Assembly (NCBI RefSeq): GCF_000986795.1
Contig: NZ_LAYZ01000024.1
Location: 124,001 to 188,000, forward strand
Length of the DNA: 64,000 bases
DNA from: Salinicoccus sediminis
GTDB taxonomy: Bacteria; Bacillota; Bacilli; Staphylococcales; Salinicoccaceae
Direction: 5' to 3'
How positions within the stretch are numbered: position 1 is the first letter of the stretch; each line of letters opens with the position of its first letter. Made by a program: the position numbers and the translations under genes. Positions 50,489 through 59,209 of the stretch are shown here, piece by piece. The notes below the pieces were generated by a model. That model was not told the DNA's origin. It saw only the letters and a program-made list of their open reading frames with translations, and did not search any database.

Positions 50489-51391
50489 TCAGGATTTCGG
50501 CCACTCGCATCTCACTGTAAACATGTCCCGTTCATATTCCGCCCGGATGGTGCCCTCCGTTTTTTCCACCAGGCTCCGGGCGATGGAAAGCCCGAGTCCT
50601 GTACTTTTATCCGTGCGGGATCTGTCAGCGGCATAGAAGCGGTCGAACAGCATATTGAGATCCGTACTCCCGTCGATATGTGCGGCACTGTTCGCTGCAA
50701 AAATGACTATACTGTCATCACTTTCAGTAATGCCGGCGCGGATCTCCCCGTCACTGTACCGGATGGCGTTCGACAGCAGATTCTCCAGGATCCGTGTGAG
50801 TGCAGACGGATCGGTGTGCATAAAAACCCCCTGTTGTGGCATAGTGATCTCCGGCTCGATGCCACGTTCTTCAAAACTGTTGTAGAACCCGAGCATCACT
50901 TCCCCGAAATGGCGTTTCAGGTTTATTGTCTCGGGACTCAGCCTGTAATCGGCGGATTCGATTCTGCTCAGCTCGAAGAAATCATCGACCAGCTGTTCGA
51001 GGCGCTTCGTCCGTGCGTCTGCAATATCCATATACTCCCGCCGCTCCGCTTCACTGAGATCATCCGAAGCCGCCATCTGGATATACCCCTTGATCGAAGT
51101 GAGCGGGGTACGGAGATCGTGGGAAATGTTCGCCACCGCCTGCTTCAGTTCCCGTTCCGACCGGATCCTCTCCCGCTCGGCGTTCACATAGAGGTCGATC
51201 AGACGGTTTATTTCCGCTCCCAGTTGTTCTATACCCTGATCCGCCAGACTGACATCAATCTTCTTTTTTGTATGGAAATCATTATAACGTCCGAGCTGTC
51301 CGCTGATCTTCGACAATTCCCTTCTATATGTAAAAAGGCGGATGAAAAGGTACACCGCCACAACTCCCATGATAATTGAAATGTAGAGCAT
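50489..51391 (-). CDS. Sensor histidine kinase of an ABC-transporter operon
   Basis: 300 residues with only one N-terminal membrane helix (about 2-20) and no extracellular sensor, so it may sense through its partner ABC transporter, as in intramembrane-sensing kinases. A short helical linker leads to phospho-acceptor His91 in ANISHDLRTPL, then NLLSNAIRYSDG, DRFYAADRSRTDKSTGLGLSIARSL. It is the last gene of the operon regulator-ATPase-permease-kinase. Confidence 0.9.
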   Translation of the reverse strand: MLYISIIMGVVAVYLFIRLFTYRRELSKISGQLGRYNDFHTKKKIDVSLADQGIEQLGAEINRLIDLYVNAERERIRSERELKQAVANISHDLRTPLTSIKGYIQMAASDDLSEAERREYMDIADARTKRLEQLVDDFFELSRIESADYRLSPETINLKRHFGEVMLGFYNSFEERGIEPEITMPQQGVFMHTDPSALTRILENLLSNAIRYSDGEIRAGITESDDSIVIFAANSAAHIDGSTDLNMLFDRFYAADRSRTDKSTGLGLSIARSLVEKTEGTIRAEYERDMFTVRCEWPKS

Positions 51392-51410
51392 CCTTCACAC
51401 CCGCCTTTCT

Positions 51411-52178
51411 CTATTTGATTTCCTTCCTGCCAAAAACCATGCATCCGGCCGCAACCACCACAACAATGGTCAGCACACCGACGACGACCGCTTCAGCCAT
51501 CATGCCGGCAGACATCCGTGGCGCCATCACCAGATTAAACTGCTGGAATATGGAATAATCGTATATGATTTCTACGATATTGAACACCGGCACCTTTTCA
51601 ACCACGAACATCAGGAGCGTGAACAGTACGGAGAAGATGATCGTCTTCCCGCTGTCTTCGGTGAGGACCGCAAGCAGCGTGATCATCGCCGTATATCCCG
51701 CATACTGCAGGATGAACAAGAGATGCATCCGGATGAGATACGTGATGTTCCCGCCGTCCAGTATCTCCAGGTTACCCGTAGCGGCAAGCATGATGAGCCC
51801 TGTTGATAAAGGAATCAGCACGCCGATGAACACGGATCCTAGAGTGTAGACGATGTACTTGGAGACATAGATCTCGCTTCTGGGCCTGCCGCTCAGGATC
51901 TGATTCTTGATGACACCGCCGGCGCCGAATTCAGTCGAGATGAAGAATGCCGCAAGCGTACCGATCATCAGGTTGAAGAATGCGGGAACCAGGAACATGG
52001 AGAGGGCGTTCAGCCCGCCAAGGCCCACCGCATCGAAAGACGTGCCGCTTATCATCCACCAGCCGACTATGATCAGGTAATGCATCAATGCACTGAGCCC
52101 GGTTGAAATCGCAAGGATCAACCAGAATGCCCTGTTTCTCCCGAGTTTGAACATTTCCGCCTTCAGAAGGTTATTCAT
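51411..52178 (-). CDS. ABC-2 type permease
   Basis: About 255 residues, six hydrophobic helices, beginning MNNLLKAEMFKLGRNRAFW, which is the standard start of bacitracin/lantibiotic-type ABC-2 permeases (ABC2_membrane_4 type). GAGGVIKNQILSGRPRSEIYVSKY is a coupling loop. ATG 52178 has GGGGGGTGG upstream and overlaps the ATPase gene by 8 bp. It probably exports or expels a peptide antibiotic with the ATPase at 52171. Confidence 0.87.
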   Translation of the reverse strand: MNNLLKAEMFKLGRNRAFWLILAISTGLSALMHYLIIVGWWMISGTSFDAVGLGGLNALSMFLVPAFFNLMIGTLAAFFISTEFGAGGVIKNQILSGRPRSEIYVSKYIVYTLGSVFIGVLIPLSTGLIMLAATGNLEILDGGNITYLIRMHLLFILQYAGYTAMITLLAVLTEDSGKTIIFSVLFTLLMFVVEKVPVFNIVEIIYDYSIFQQFNLVMAPRMSAGMMAEAVVVGVLTIVVVVAAGCMVFGRKEIK

Positions 52179-53097
52179 GCCGGCCACCCCCCACAAGTTT
52201 TGAGAAGTAGCTTTCCAGGCTGTCCCCGGTCCGGGCAAAATGTTCAATGATGAGACCGTTGTCCGTCAGGGTTTTGGACACTTTACGCACATCATCCAGA
52301 TGCTGGTAGAGATTAATCGTTTTGTCCGGCATGACTTCAAAGTCGGTAAGCCCCAGATCACTCTCCAGAACCGTCGCACCTTTGGTCACATCATCGATTT
52401 TTATCTTCAGATGCTGCCGGCATTTTTCATCCAGTTCCTTGAGCGAGAGTTCCTCTATCAGCTTTCCTTCATGGATGATGCCGTAGGTCGTCGCAAGCTG
52501 GTACAACTCACCCAGTATATGGCTTGATATGAGAACCGTCAGCCCTTTTTCACGGTTGAGTTTCCTGATCAGGTCGCGGAGTTCGACAATGCCGATCGGA
52601 TCGAGGCCGTTGGTGGGTTCGTCCAGTATCAGGAACTCCGGATCACTCAGCAGAGCCATTGCCAGACCGAGCCGCTGCTTCATTCCGAGGGAGAAGTTTT
52701 TGACCTTCTTGACCCCCGTATCGGTCAGGCCGACCAGCGCAAGCGTCTCATCGATGCATTCCCGTCCCGGGATCCCTTTCTGGCGTCTGTGCACTTCCAG
52801 GTTTTCACGCGCCGTCATTTCAGAAAACAGTGCCGGATTTTCAATGATGGCACCCATCCGCTTCTGCGCATCATTCAATCCGGTGCGCGCATCCGTCCCG
52901 AAAATCTCGAGCGAACCCTCCGTCGGGAACGAAAGGCCAGTCACCAGTCTGAGCATCGTGGACTTCCCCGCGCCGTTCTGGCCGATGAAACCGTAGATGT
53001 CCCCTTTTCTGATGGAGAGATCCACTTTGTCGACAGCATGATGATTTTTATATTTCTTGGTGAGACCATTCATTTTTAAGATGTAGTCATTCATCAT
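52171..53097 (-). CDS. ABC transporter ATP-binding protein (BcrA-like)
   Basis: 308 residues. Walker A GFIGQNGAGKSTMLR (about 37-51), signature NFSLGMKQRLGLA, Walker B FLILDEPTNGLDP, switch His in ISSHILGEL. The C-terminal extension of about 80 residues after the nucleotide-binding domain is typical of BcrA-type proteins. ATG 53097 or 53094 follows AGGAGG. It overlaps the permease gene. Confidence 0.92.
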   Translation of the reverse strand: MMNDYILKMNGLTKKYKNHHAVDKVDLSIRKGDIYGFIGQNGAGKSTMLRLVTGLSFPTEGSLEIFGTDARTGLNDAQKRMGAIIENPALFSEMTARENLEVHRRQKGIPGRECIDETLALVGLTDTGVKKVKNFSLGMKQRLGLAMALLSDPEFLILDEPTNGLDPIGIVELRDLIRKLNREKGLTVLISSHILGELYQLATTYGIIHEGKLIEELSLKELDEKCRQHLKIKIDDVTKGATVLESDLGLTDFEVMPDKTINLYQHLDDVRKVSKTLTDNGLIIEHFARTGDSLESYFSKLVGGGRHE

Positions 53098-53175
53098 CTT
53101 TCCTCCTATTCAATCGATACTCACAGTATAGGAGGCGGATCATAAGAAGCCCTTAAGCGGATCCTTAAGAAAACA

Positions 53176-53865
53176 TTAAGATTTCATCCGGTACCCCATG
53201 CCCCACACCGTATCGATATACGCGCCATCGGGATTTGCTTTCGCCAGTTTGCTCCGCAGATTGCTCATGTGGACATTGACAGTGTTTTCATCACCGTGGA
53301 ACGGCTCGCCCCAGACACTTTCAAAAATATTCGCCTTTGAGAATACCTTGTCCGGACGGGTCATCAACGTCACCAGTATCGTATATTCGCGGGCGGTGAG
53401 CGCAAGGGGCCGGCCTGCCACTTCCACCGTTTTCGAATCAGGATCGAGTACAATATCCTTATGGGCCAGCACTTTCGGACCGCGCTCCCCGGTACTTTCA
53501 TAGCGCCTCAGCACAGACTCGATACGGGCGGCGACCTCGTCGACATCAAACGGCTTGTCAATGAAATCATCCGCCCCGCTGCGAAGTGCTGAAATCCTTG
53601 TTTCACGCGCGCCCTTCGCCGAGATGACGATGACCGGCGTGCCCGATGACCCGGCCACTCTATCCAGGATCTCCTCTCCCGCCATCCCAGGCAGCATCAG
53701 GTCGAGCAGGATCAGATCCCATTCCCCGCGGTCGATATACAGCGCCGCTTCCGTACCGGAATAGGCAGGCTGCGCTCCCCAGCCATTTTTATGGATGATA
53801 TCGCACAGCAGCCTGTTGATGTCGTCATCATCCTCGACCACCAGAATATCTCTCTTCCGGTTCAC
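53176..53865 (-). CDS. Response regulator, OmpR family
   Basis: 229 residues. Receiver with acidic cluster EDDDD, phosphorylation Asp55 in ILLDLMLPGMAG, Thr/Ser VISAKGA, Lys in FIDKPFD; C-terminal winged helix with VHMSNLRSKLAKANPDGAYI and VWGMGYRM. First gene of the four-gene operon; it probably activates the operon in response to an antimicrobial. The order regulator-ATPase-permease-kinase is unusual, as the kinase is usually next to the regulator. Confidence 0.92.
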   Translation of the reverse strand: MNRKRDILVVEDDDDINRLLCDIIHKNGWGAQPAYSGTEAALYIDRGEWDLILLDLMLPGMAGEEILDRVAGSSGTPVIVISAKGARETRISALRSGADDFIDKPFDVDEVAARIESVLRRYESTGERGPKVLAHKDIVLDPDSKTVEVAGRPLALTAREYTILVTLMTRPDKVFSKANIFESVWGEPFHGDENTVNVHMSNLRSKLAKANPDGAYIDTVWGMGYRMKS

Positions 53866-53948
53866 ATTTCCACCTTCTTCATTTACATATCTTTATAAAA
53901 GCATAATTGTTTATCCGCAGCACCCGCAAGGACGGTGCGGGACAAATA

Positions 53949-54377
53949 TCAGATGATCAGCATGTTGTCCTCATCGAACTCCCAGTCCGGTCCGAAAGCC
54001 ACTTCCCATGTATAGCCGTCAAGATCAGTGAAATAGCCGCCGTAGCCACCCCATTCCGTGGTTTTGCCCGCGCTTGTCACCTTGCCGCCGAAGCTTTCCG
54101 CATCACGCAGGACCTGGTCCACTTCCCCTTCCGATTTTGCATTATAGGCGAGTGTAATGCCCTTGAATCCCACTTCATGGGAAGGATCGGTTCCGGTTTC
54201 CACAGCCAGCTTCTCCAGCGGGAAAAGCGCAAGCTTCGAGCCGCTGGCCCGGAAGAACACGATGTCCGGCACCTTTTCATCCCCGACCACAGTCGCATCG
54301 AATCCCATATTTCTGTAGAATTCAAGAGATTCCGCAATATTCCTCGTGCCAAGTGTAATGATGTTTATCCTGTCCAT
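53949..54377 (-). CDS. VOC family protein (glyoxalase-like)
   Basis: 142 residues with two beta-alpha-beta-beta-beta modules: MDRINIITLGTRNIAESLEFYRNMGF, and GFKGITLAYNAKSEGEVDQVL...WGGYGGYFTDLDGYTWEVAFGP. No clear metal triad beyond the final Glu, so a dioxygenase or antibiotic-binding role is open. ATG 54377 follows AAAGGGGAAATGAC; the longer frame lacks a site. Confidence 0.87.
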   Translation of the reverse strand: MDRINIITLGTRNIAESLEFYRNMGFDATVVGDEKVPDIVFFRASGSKLALFPLEKLAVETGTDPSHEVGFKGITLAYNAKSEGEVDQVLRDAESFGGKVTSAGKTTEWGGYGGYFTDLDGYTWEVAFGPDWEFDEDNMLII

Positions 54378-54443
54378 GTCATTTCCCCTTTGTTTAAGAC
54401 TTGATTTCACAGAGTGTTTTTACACCTCAAATATAACATATCA

Positions 54444-55019
54444 TCAGTGATCCGCGTCTTCATCCGCACCCCTGATTTTCTGTATAACTTCACTCTTTGC
54501 ATCCGCATAATTCTGCACATGCTTCCATTTACGCTGTGCCAGTCTCCTTTTCTCAGCAGCGTATTCATTACGGACCGTTTCATTACTTCTCAGATGATTG
54601 CGGAACCCTATCATACGGTCCGTCTCCTCACAATCAGCACTGAAGACATGCAGATTGATCGGTGTGTCCACCCCTTTGAAAAGTCGATGATCATACCAGC
54701 CAGGCTCCCTTATATGCAGCGTGTAGCCCGCCTCCTCCATTGCCGGTACATAGGACGCTTCATCAGCAGAATCCTCTACTGCAAGGACAATGTCAATAAT
54801 CGGTTTCGCACACAGTCCGGGTACAGATGTAGACCCCACATGCTCAAGAATGACCACTCTGTCTTTAAGCGTCTCCCTTATCCTGTGCTCCTCCCTTCCG
54901 TAGAGGACAGGCCACCTGTCGTCATATTCCTCCAGGCGGATTGAATCATTATGCGTCACACGCTCTCCAATGGTTACGGATGCCAGGTAATCAGCCCTGT
55001 TTCCATTAAAATTATGCAT
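54444..55019 (-). CDS. GrpB/UPF0157 family nucleotidyltransferase-like protein
   Basis: 191 residues. IRLEEYDDRWPVLYGREEHRI, LEHVGSTSVPGLCAKPIIDIVLAVED and NLHVFSADCEETDRMIGFRNHLRSNE are the standard GrpB pattern, related to nucleotidyltransferases (GSTSVPG with acidic DIVLAVED). Function is unknown; some members are fused to dephospho-CoA kinase. GGAGG is 7 bases before ATG 55019. Confidence 0.92.
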   Translation of the reverse strand: MHNFNGNRADYLASVTIGERVTHNDSIRLEEYDDRWPVLYGREEHRIRETLKDRVVILEHVGSTSVPGLCAKPIIDIVLAVEDSADEASYVPAMEEAGYTLHIREPGWYDHRLFKGVDTPINLHVFSADCEETDRMIGFRNHLRSNETVRNEYAAEKRRLAQRKWKHVQNYADAKSEVIQKIRGADEDADH

Positions 55020-55166
55020 TACCATTCCTCCATTCCAATAAAATTTCCATTCATAAAGTGTAATTTATTTTAAATTGTATTGATTTTACTTAAAATTATA
55101 TTCATGTTATTATGTAGTTGTAAAAGCTTTTGCCAATAGCGTAATTCAAAAATGGAGGGATTTGAA

Positions 55167-55805
55167 ATGCGCAGGTTACCTCGCATTTTGTCTTCAGGTA
55201 CACTGGCAGTCGGCGTAATACTCGGCGGGACGGCAGTAACGGATCAATTGGCAAACAACGAAGCACAGGCCCAGGGCATGGATATGGAAATGGAAATGGA
55301 TTCTGAAATGGATTCTGAAATGGATATGGATATGGACCAGACCCACGGAATGGGAATGGACATGGAAATGGCCCAGGAACCATGGTATGAGTACAATGGT
55401 TATACCGGCATGGAAAACAGCCAGGGCGATTTCTTCCTGGAACAGACTTTCATTGACGCAGTCGCCTATCAGAATTTCACAATTAACGGCTACACCATCG
55501 ACGGCAGTACAGAAGCGTTTGAAGAACACGGGGAAGACCACGTATCATTCGAAGTATACGATCAGCAGATAATGCAGGGTCAGGACGGCACCAACTTTGG
55601 TTTAAGCTTCCCTGTCCAAAAAGGTGAAGTGAGCACTGAGGAACTGTTCGCAGTGTATGGTAAAACGGAAAACACCGCACCTTCAGACCCGGATGAAACT
55701 GCCTACTACTATTATCAGATCGAAGATCAGAATCTTCAATTCATCACCCACGACGGCTGGGTCACTGAAGTCCGCTACGGCGGCGACCTCATGAGCCACT
55801 CATAA
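55167..55805 (+). CDS. Secreted protein with Met/acid-rich N-terminal tract
   Basis: 212 residues. Signal peptide MRRLPRILSSGTLAVGVILGG... with a probable AQA-QG cleavage around residue 36. Then about 35 residues of alternating Met and Asp/Glu with HGMGMDMEM, reminiscent of Met-rich copper-binding tracts. The remainder (about 75-212) is an acidic, Tyr/Phe-rich domain with no match that I know. ATG 55167 has GGAGGG 7 bases upstream; the ATG at 55152 overlaps it. Repetitive codons (GAAATGGAT) could be variable in length. It is followed by a terminator. Confidence 0.82.
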   Translation: MRRLPRILSSGTLAVGVILGGTAVTDQLANNEAQAQGMDMEMEMDSEMDSEMDMDMDQTHGMGMDMEMAQEPWYEYNGYTGMENSQGDFFLEQTFIDAVAYQNFTINGYTIDGSTEAFEEHGEDHVSFEVYDQQIMQGQDGTNFGLSFPVQKGEVSTEELFAVYGKTENTAPSDPDETAYYYYQIEDQNLQFITHDGWVTEVRYGGDLMSHS

Positions 55806-55818
55806 TGGAATCAAGCAG

Positions 55819-55847
55819 CGGGCTGCCTTTTGGCGGCCCGTTTTTTT
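55819..55847 (+). terminator. Terminator of the Met-rich protein gene
   Basis: CGGGCTGCC-TTTT-GGCGGCCCG followed by TTTTTTT; it touches the stop codon of the convergent fosB. Confidence 0.92.
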
Positions 55848-56268
55848 AATCATAGAAGACCATGTGCTCTTTTTCATCTTTATAATAGTCCAACCTGTCC
55901 TTCATTGTTCCTGTATGGAATTCGAATTTATGTCCATCCGGGTCTGTAAAATAGATGGAACGGCCATCACGTGCATCCCGTTTTCTCCCGCTAAGAATGT
56001 TTACCGCGAGATGCTCCAATTTTGCACACATATTTTCAAATTCATTCTCCTCTATCGAAAATGCGATATGTGTGTATGAATATTGAATTTCATTCCTGGG
56101 AATCTCCTTTTCTTCATTCAACGCAAGCCAATATCCATCCAGATCGAAGTATGCCGTCTTTCTGCCTTTCACTTTGAGCTTTGCATCAAATACATTCTCA
56201 TAAAATTCAATGGATCTGTCCAAATCAGAAACAGAAAACAGTAAATGATTGATATCCCCCAATTTCAC
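55846..56268 (-). CDS. fosB: Metallothiol transferase FosB (fosfomycin resistance)
   Basis: About 140 residues. FosB adds a thiol, preferably bacillithiol, to the epoxide of fosfomycin using a divalent metal. The metal ligands are His8 (DINHLLFS), His67 (SYTHIAFSI) and Glu116 (GHKFEFHTG), matching H7/H66/E115 of S. aureus Fos[19 protein letters not shown] and [19 protein letters not shown] are strongly FosB-like. Cys9 of some staphylococcal FosB is replaced (Leu here). GTG 56268 has AGAGGTG upstream and fits the usual length. Substrate specificity is inferred from the family. Confidence 0.9.
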   Translation of the reverse strand: MKLGDINHLLFSVSDLDRSIEFYENVFDAKLKVKGRKTAYFDLDGYWLALNEEKEIPRNEIQYSYTHIAFSIEENEFENMCAKLEHLAVNILSGRKRDARDGRSIYFTDPDGHKFEFHTGTMKDRLDYYKDEKEHMVFYD

Positions 56269-56491
56269 AACCTTCACCTCTTCCTGAAATAATCTTACGA
56301 CCGGCCTTTCGGTATGCTGAGTGTATGCCAGTCATCGCCTTTCCAATTAAATGATAACGTTTATGACATAATTAAGAAATAATATTGAACTTGGCAAGAA
56401 GAAATTGTCAAAATTGTGTAAATTATATTGATTAAGCATTCAATTAATGGAATAATGATATACAATACAAATTAATGAAGGAGGGCTTCCT

Positions 56492-58129
56492 TTGGACAAA
56501 GTGAATTTCAGAATGAAGAAACGAAACTTACTGACAGCTGCCGTGGCGCTCACGCTTTTCATGCCGCAAAACGATGCTCTGGCAACGACAGAAGTACCAT
56601 CAGAAGAAAATACATCACAGGAATTTACATCCGAAAACAATGGTTCCAGCCAGAATCCATCCACAGAGGAAGCGCCTGCAGAATCGGTTCCCGACGCTGC
56701 TTCTGTTGAAGAGGCACCTTCTGACGGGGGACAGCCTTCAAGCGAACTGCCCGCCGGCGAGGGGGAGGGCTATCCTGAAGCTTCGGGGGAAGTGCCCGAG
56801 GAGGAAGCGTATCCTGCTGGCACGGAAGTTGCTTCTCCCTATATCAACAGTGTTTCGGTGTCCGGGCAGTCATTTGAGCCCGGCGACCTTGTTACGGTGA
56901 CGATCGAGGGCACGAGCGGCAGTGTACTGAACGGGGCCACTGCCACTTTCCAGCGGACTTCCGGTTCTGACACTGCTGCGATTGATATTTCCAGTTTCAA
57001 CATTACGGACCACGGAAACGGATATTTCACGGCAACCGCAACTTACCAGCTTCCGGATGACCTTGGGAATGCCTCCTACTCCCTGACGGGCGTGACGCTT
57101 GCCGATCAGGCAGGCGGCTACAATACGATTTCCAATGCGGATATGAACTTCGGCACAGGATTTGAAGTTGTCAGTCCGGTGCCTGAAGACATCACACCGC
57201 CCAATCTGATTTCAATGTACACGGATAAAGAGGTGTACGCGCCGGGTGATACCGTGACGGTGACGGTGGAAGGCGGAGACGAAAGTGAAATCGACCAGAT
57301 GTGGGGGGCGTTTTCAGACGTGAACGGAGGCTCTGAAAACGGTACATACCGTCTGGACAACATTTATATCACACAGAACCCGCTCGGGAATTACGTCGGT
57401 GTCGGCACTTTCACAATCAGTGAAGATGCACCGGAGGCCACATATGATCTGAATTTCGTCGGCATATCGGACGTCCACGGCAACGAGGGCTACTTCAACC
57501 AGTATGACTACGGTGTCTCTTTCGATATTGTGAACGGGGAGGGCGCTGAAAAGAATGAACCGGAACTGGTCGATATCACGTCCGATAAAACTGCCTACAA
57601 GGCAGGCGAAGCCGCAGTAATCGAAGTGACAGCAGCCGATGACAGTGAAATCATCGGTGTCACGGCAGACTTCGTCGCCGAAGGTGATGCGGACGGCCAG
57701 GTCTATTCGACTGAACTCTCCGCCATAGAACAGGATGAAGACGGCAATTATGTCGCATCAACCGAAGTGCAGCTGCCGGAAAAACTGGCCGGTGAAACGA
57801 TAAAGCTCACAGACATCACGATTGTGGATGTCAATGAAAATGTCGGCAAATACAGCTCTGAAGATACGCCGGAACTGTCATTCGACGTCACTGAAGCCGA
57901 AAATGTCCCCGGTGACGGTGTTGCAGATCCGGATGAAGCGGACGCTGCAGACGGGGATGCCTCCGAGGAGGACACTTCAGAGGAAATTGCCGCAGATGAC
58001 GAGACCAAAGGCGGCTTCCTGTCAAGTTCCGGAATATTCTCGGAGAATGTCATCCTGCCGGCCGTAGTATTGCTCATCTTCGGATTGACCGTATTGTTCG
58101 TTGTAGTGCCGCTCAGGAAAAGAAGATGA
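56492..58129 (+). CDS. Membrane-anchored surface protein with three Ig-like repeats
   Basis: 545 residues. Signal peptide (MKKRNLLTAAVALTLFMPQNDALA), an acidic Pro/Ser/Glu-rich stalk to about residue 110, three similar domains at about 112-225, 232-345 and 355-465 (each opens I..V.VSG or I.SDKTAY..G and ends in N-F-G/D-F-V), an acidic linker and a C-terminal helix ILPAVVLLIFGLTVLFVVVPLRKRR. There is no LPXTG motif, so anchoring is by the helix. Start TTG 56492 has AAGGAGG 7 bases upstream. Probably an adhesin-like surface protein; ligand unknown. Confidence 0.85.
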   Translation: MDKVNFRMKKRNLLTAAVALTLFMPQNDALATTEVPSEENTSQEFTSENNGSSQNPSTEEAPAESVPDAASVEEAPSDGGQPSSELPAGEGEGYPEASGEVPEEEAYPAGTEVASPYINSVSVSGQSFEPGDLVTVTIEGTSGSVLNGATATFQRTSGSDTAAIDISSFNITDHGNGYFTATATYQLPDDLGNASYSLTGVTLADQAGGYNTISNADMNFGTGFEVVSPVPEDITPPNLISMYTDKEVYAPGDTVTVTVEGGDESEIDQMWGAFSDVNGGSENGTYRLDNIYITQNPLGNYVGVGTFTISEDAPEATYDLNFVGISDVHGNEGYFNQYDYGVSFDIVNGEGAEKNEPELVDITSDKTAYKAGEAAVIEVTAADDSEIIGVTADFVAEGDADGQVYSTELSAIEQDEDGNYVASTEVQLPEKLAGETIKLTDITIVDVNENVGKYSSEDTPELSFDVTEAENVPGDGVADPDEADAADGDASEEDTSEEIAADDETKGGFLSSSGIFSENVILPAVVLLIFGLTVLFVVVPLRKRR

Positions 58130-58163
58130 TGAAATTGATACAGGGTAGCCGGGTCCATGATCG

Positions 58164-58189
58164 GTTATCCTTTTTTGATTTAAGGGTAT
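58164..58189 (+). promoter_or_regulatory. Possible SigB-type promoter
   Basis: GTTATC, 14-bp spacer, GGGTAT, 38 bp upstream of the start at 58228. The -35 is weaker than at other sites. Confidence 0.5.
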
Positions 58190-58227
58190 GGATATAGTGA
58201 AACGGATTGACGGGGAGATGTTAGTGA

Positions 58228-58671
58228 ATGACAGATCCAGTGAGCAGAAAGAAAATCGAAGTATTTTTCGCAACGTATGAAAACCAGTTCAATTCGGCGT
58301 TGAAAGGTAAAGCGGATTTCGGACGGATTGCAGAACTTTATGCCGGAGCATTCATAGCCGCCGATCCCGCAGGCGTGATGACCGGTGAGAACAACGAGGA
58401 GTTCCAGGTCAACATGGCAAAGGGGTATGAATATTACCGCTCCATCGGAACCGTGCGCATGGAGTGCGAGGGTGTCGAAATCACAGAGCTCGGTGATGTC
58501 CACGCGGTCGCCCATGTCATGTGGAATGCCGTGTGCATCAAGGATGGAGAAGAGGTTTCCATTCCATTCGAGAACCATTACCTCATGCACCTGAAAGATG
58601 AAGGTCCGGTGGTTTTCGGCTGGGTTGCCGGGGATGAGGCTGCCCTCCTGAAAGAGAACGGAATCATATGA
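58228..58671 (+). CDS. NTF2-like (SnoaL-type) protein
   Basis: 147 residues with a helical N-terminus (KIEVFFATYENQFNSALKGKADF) and the cone-like sheet of the NTF2 fold (HAVAHVMWNAVCI, VSIPFENHYLMHLKDEGPVVFGWVAG). Such domains bind small ligands or act as isomerases/hydratases. GGAGATGTTAGTGA precedes ATG 58228. A strong terminator follows. Confidence 0.8.
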   Translation: MTDPVSRKKIEVFFATYENQFNSALKGKADFGRIAELYAGAFIAADPAGVMTGENNEEFQVNMAKGYEYYRSIGTVRMECEGVEITELGDVHAVAHVMWNAVCIKDGEEVSIPFENHYLMHLKDEGPVVFGWVAGDEAALLKENGII

Positions 58672-58675
58672 ACGA

Positions 58676-58706
58676 AAAAACGCGCAGCTCTCTGCTGCGC
58701 GTTTTT
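58676..58706. terminator. Bidirectional terminator
   Basis: ACGCGCAGC-TCTCT-GCTGCGCGT with A-run before and T-run after; it serves both the NTF2-like gene and the VOC gene on the minus strand. Confidence 0.92.
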
Positions 58707-59088
58707 ACTGTTCTATGAGCTGTATGAGATTGCCGCATGTATCATCCAGGACGGCAAGGGTCATTTCACCGGCAGGTGTGGGTTCCATCGAAAACCTGAC
58801 ACCCTTTTCCTTCAGACGTTCGAATTCACCGTGGATGTCCGCGACACCGAACATCGTTGCAGGAATCCCTTCCGAGTAGATCTTCTCCTGATATTCCCGC
58901 GAAGCCGGATGGTTGTTCGGCTCAAGGAGCAGCTCCGTCCCCTCCTGGTTGTCCGGAGAGACGAGCGCTATCCACCTGTATTCCCCGACCGGTTCATCAT
59001 GCTTTTTCACGAACCCCAGCATATCTGTATAAAATGCGAGCGCCTTGTCCTGGTCGTCCACAAAAAGACTCGTCACGATGACTTCCAT
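58705..59088 (-). CDS. VOC family protein (glyoxalase/bleomycin resistance-like)
   Basis: 127 residues: VIVTSLFVDDQDKALAFYTDMLGF in module 1 and FGVADIHGEFERLKEKGVRFSMEPTPAG...DDTCGNLIQLIEQ in module 2. This closely follows the common glyoxalase-like subgroup that accompanies detoxification genes. Third VOC protein in 5 kb. ATG 59088 follows AAGGGGAATCATA. Confidence 0.88.
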   Translation of the reverse strand: MEVIVTSLFVDDQDKALAFYTDMLGFVKKHDEPVGEYRWIALVSPDNQEGTELLLEPNNHPASREYQEKIYSEGIPATMFGVADIHGEFERLKEKGVRFSMEPTPAGEMTLAVLDDTCGNLIQLIEQ

Positions 59089-59209
59089 TATGATTCCCCT
59101 TTGTTTTACAGTTTGTGATGCGGATTACTGAATACCATTATACATCATTGAATAACCGAATTTAAATGGTATATACAAAGGGGGTTTCCCTCAATCTCAC
59201 CCCTGCCGT

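Noticed and set aside
51411-53097. hrtAB haem efflux pump partner of the HssRS-like pair
   Set aside because: The ATPase and permease are BcrA/ABC-2 type, have their own two-component system and are over 40 kb away; no HssR-type repeat was noticed upstream.
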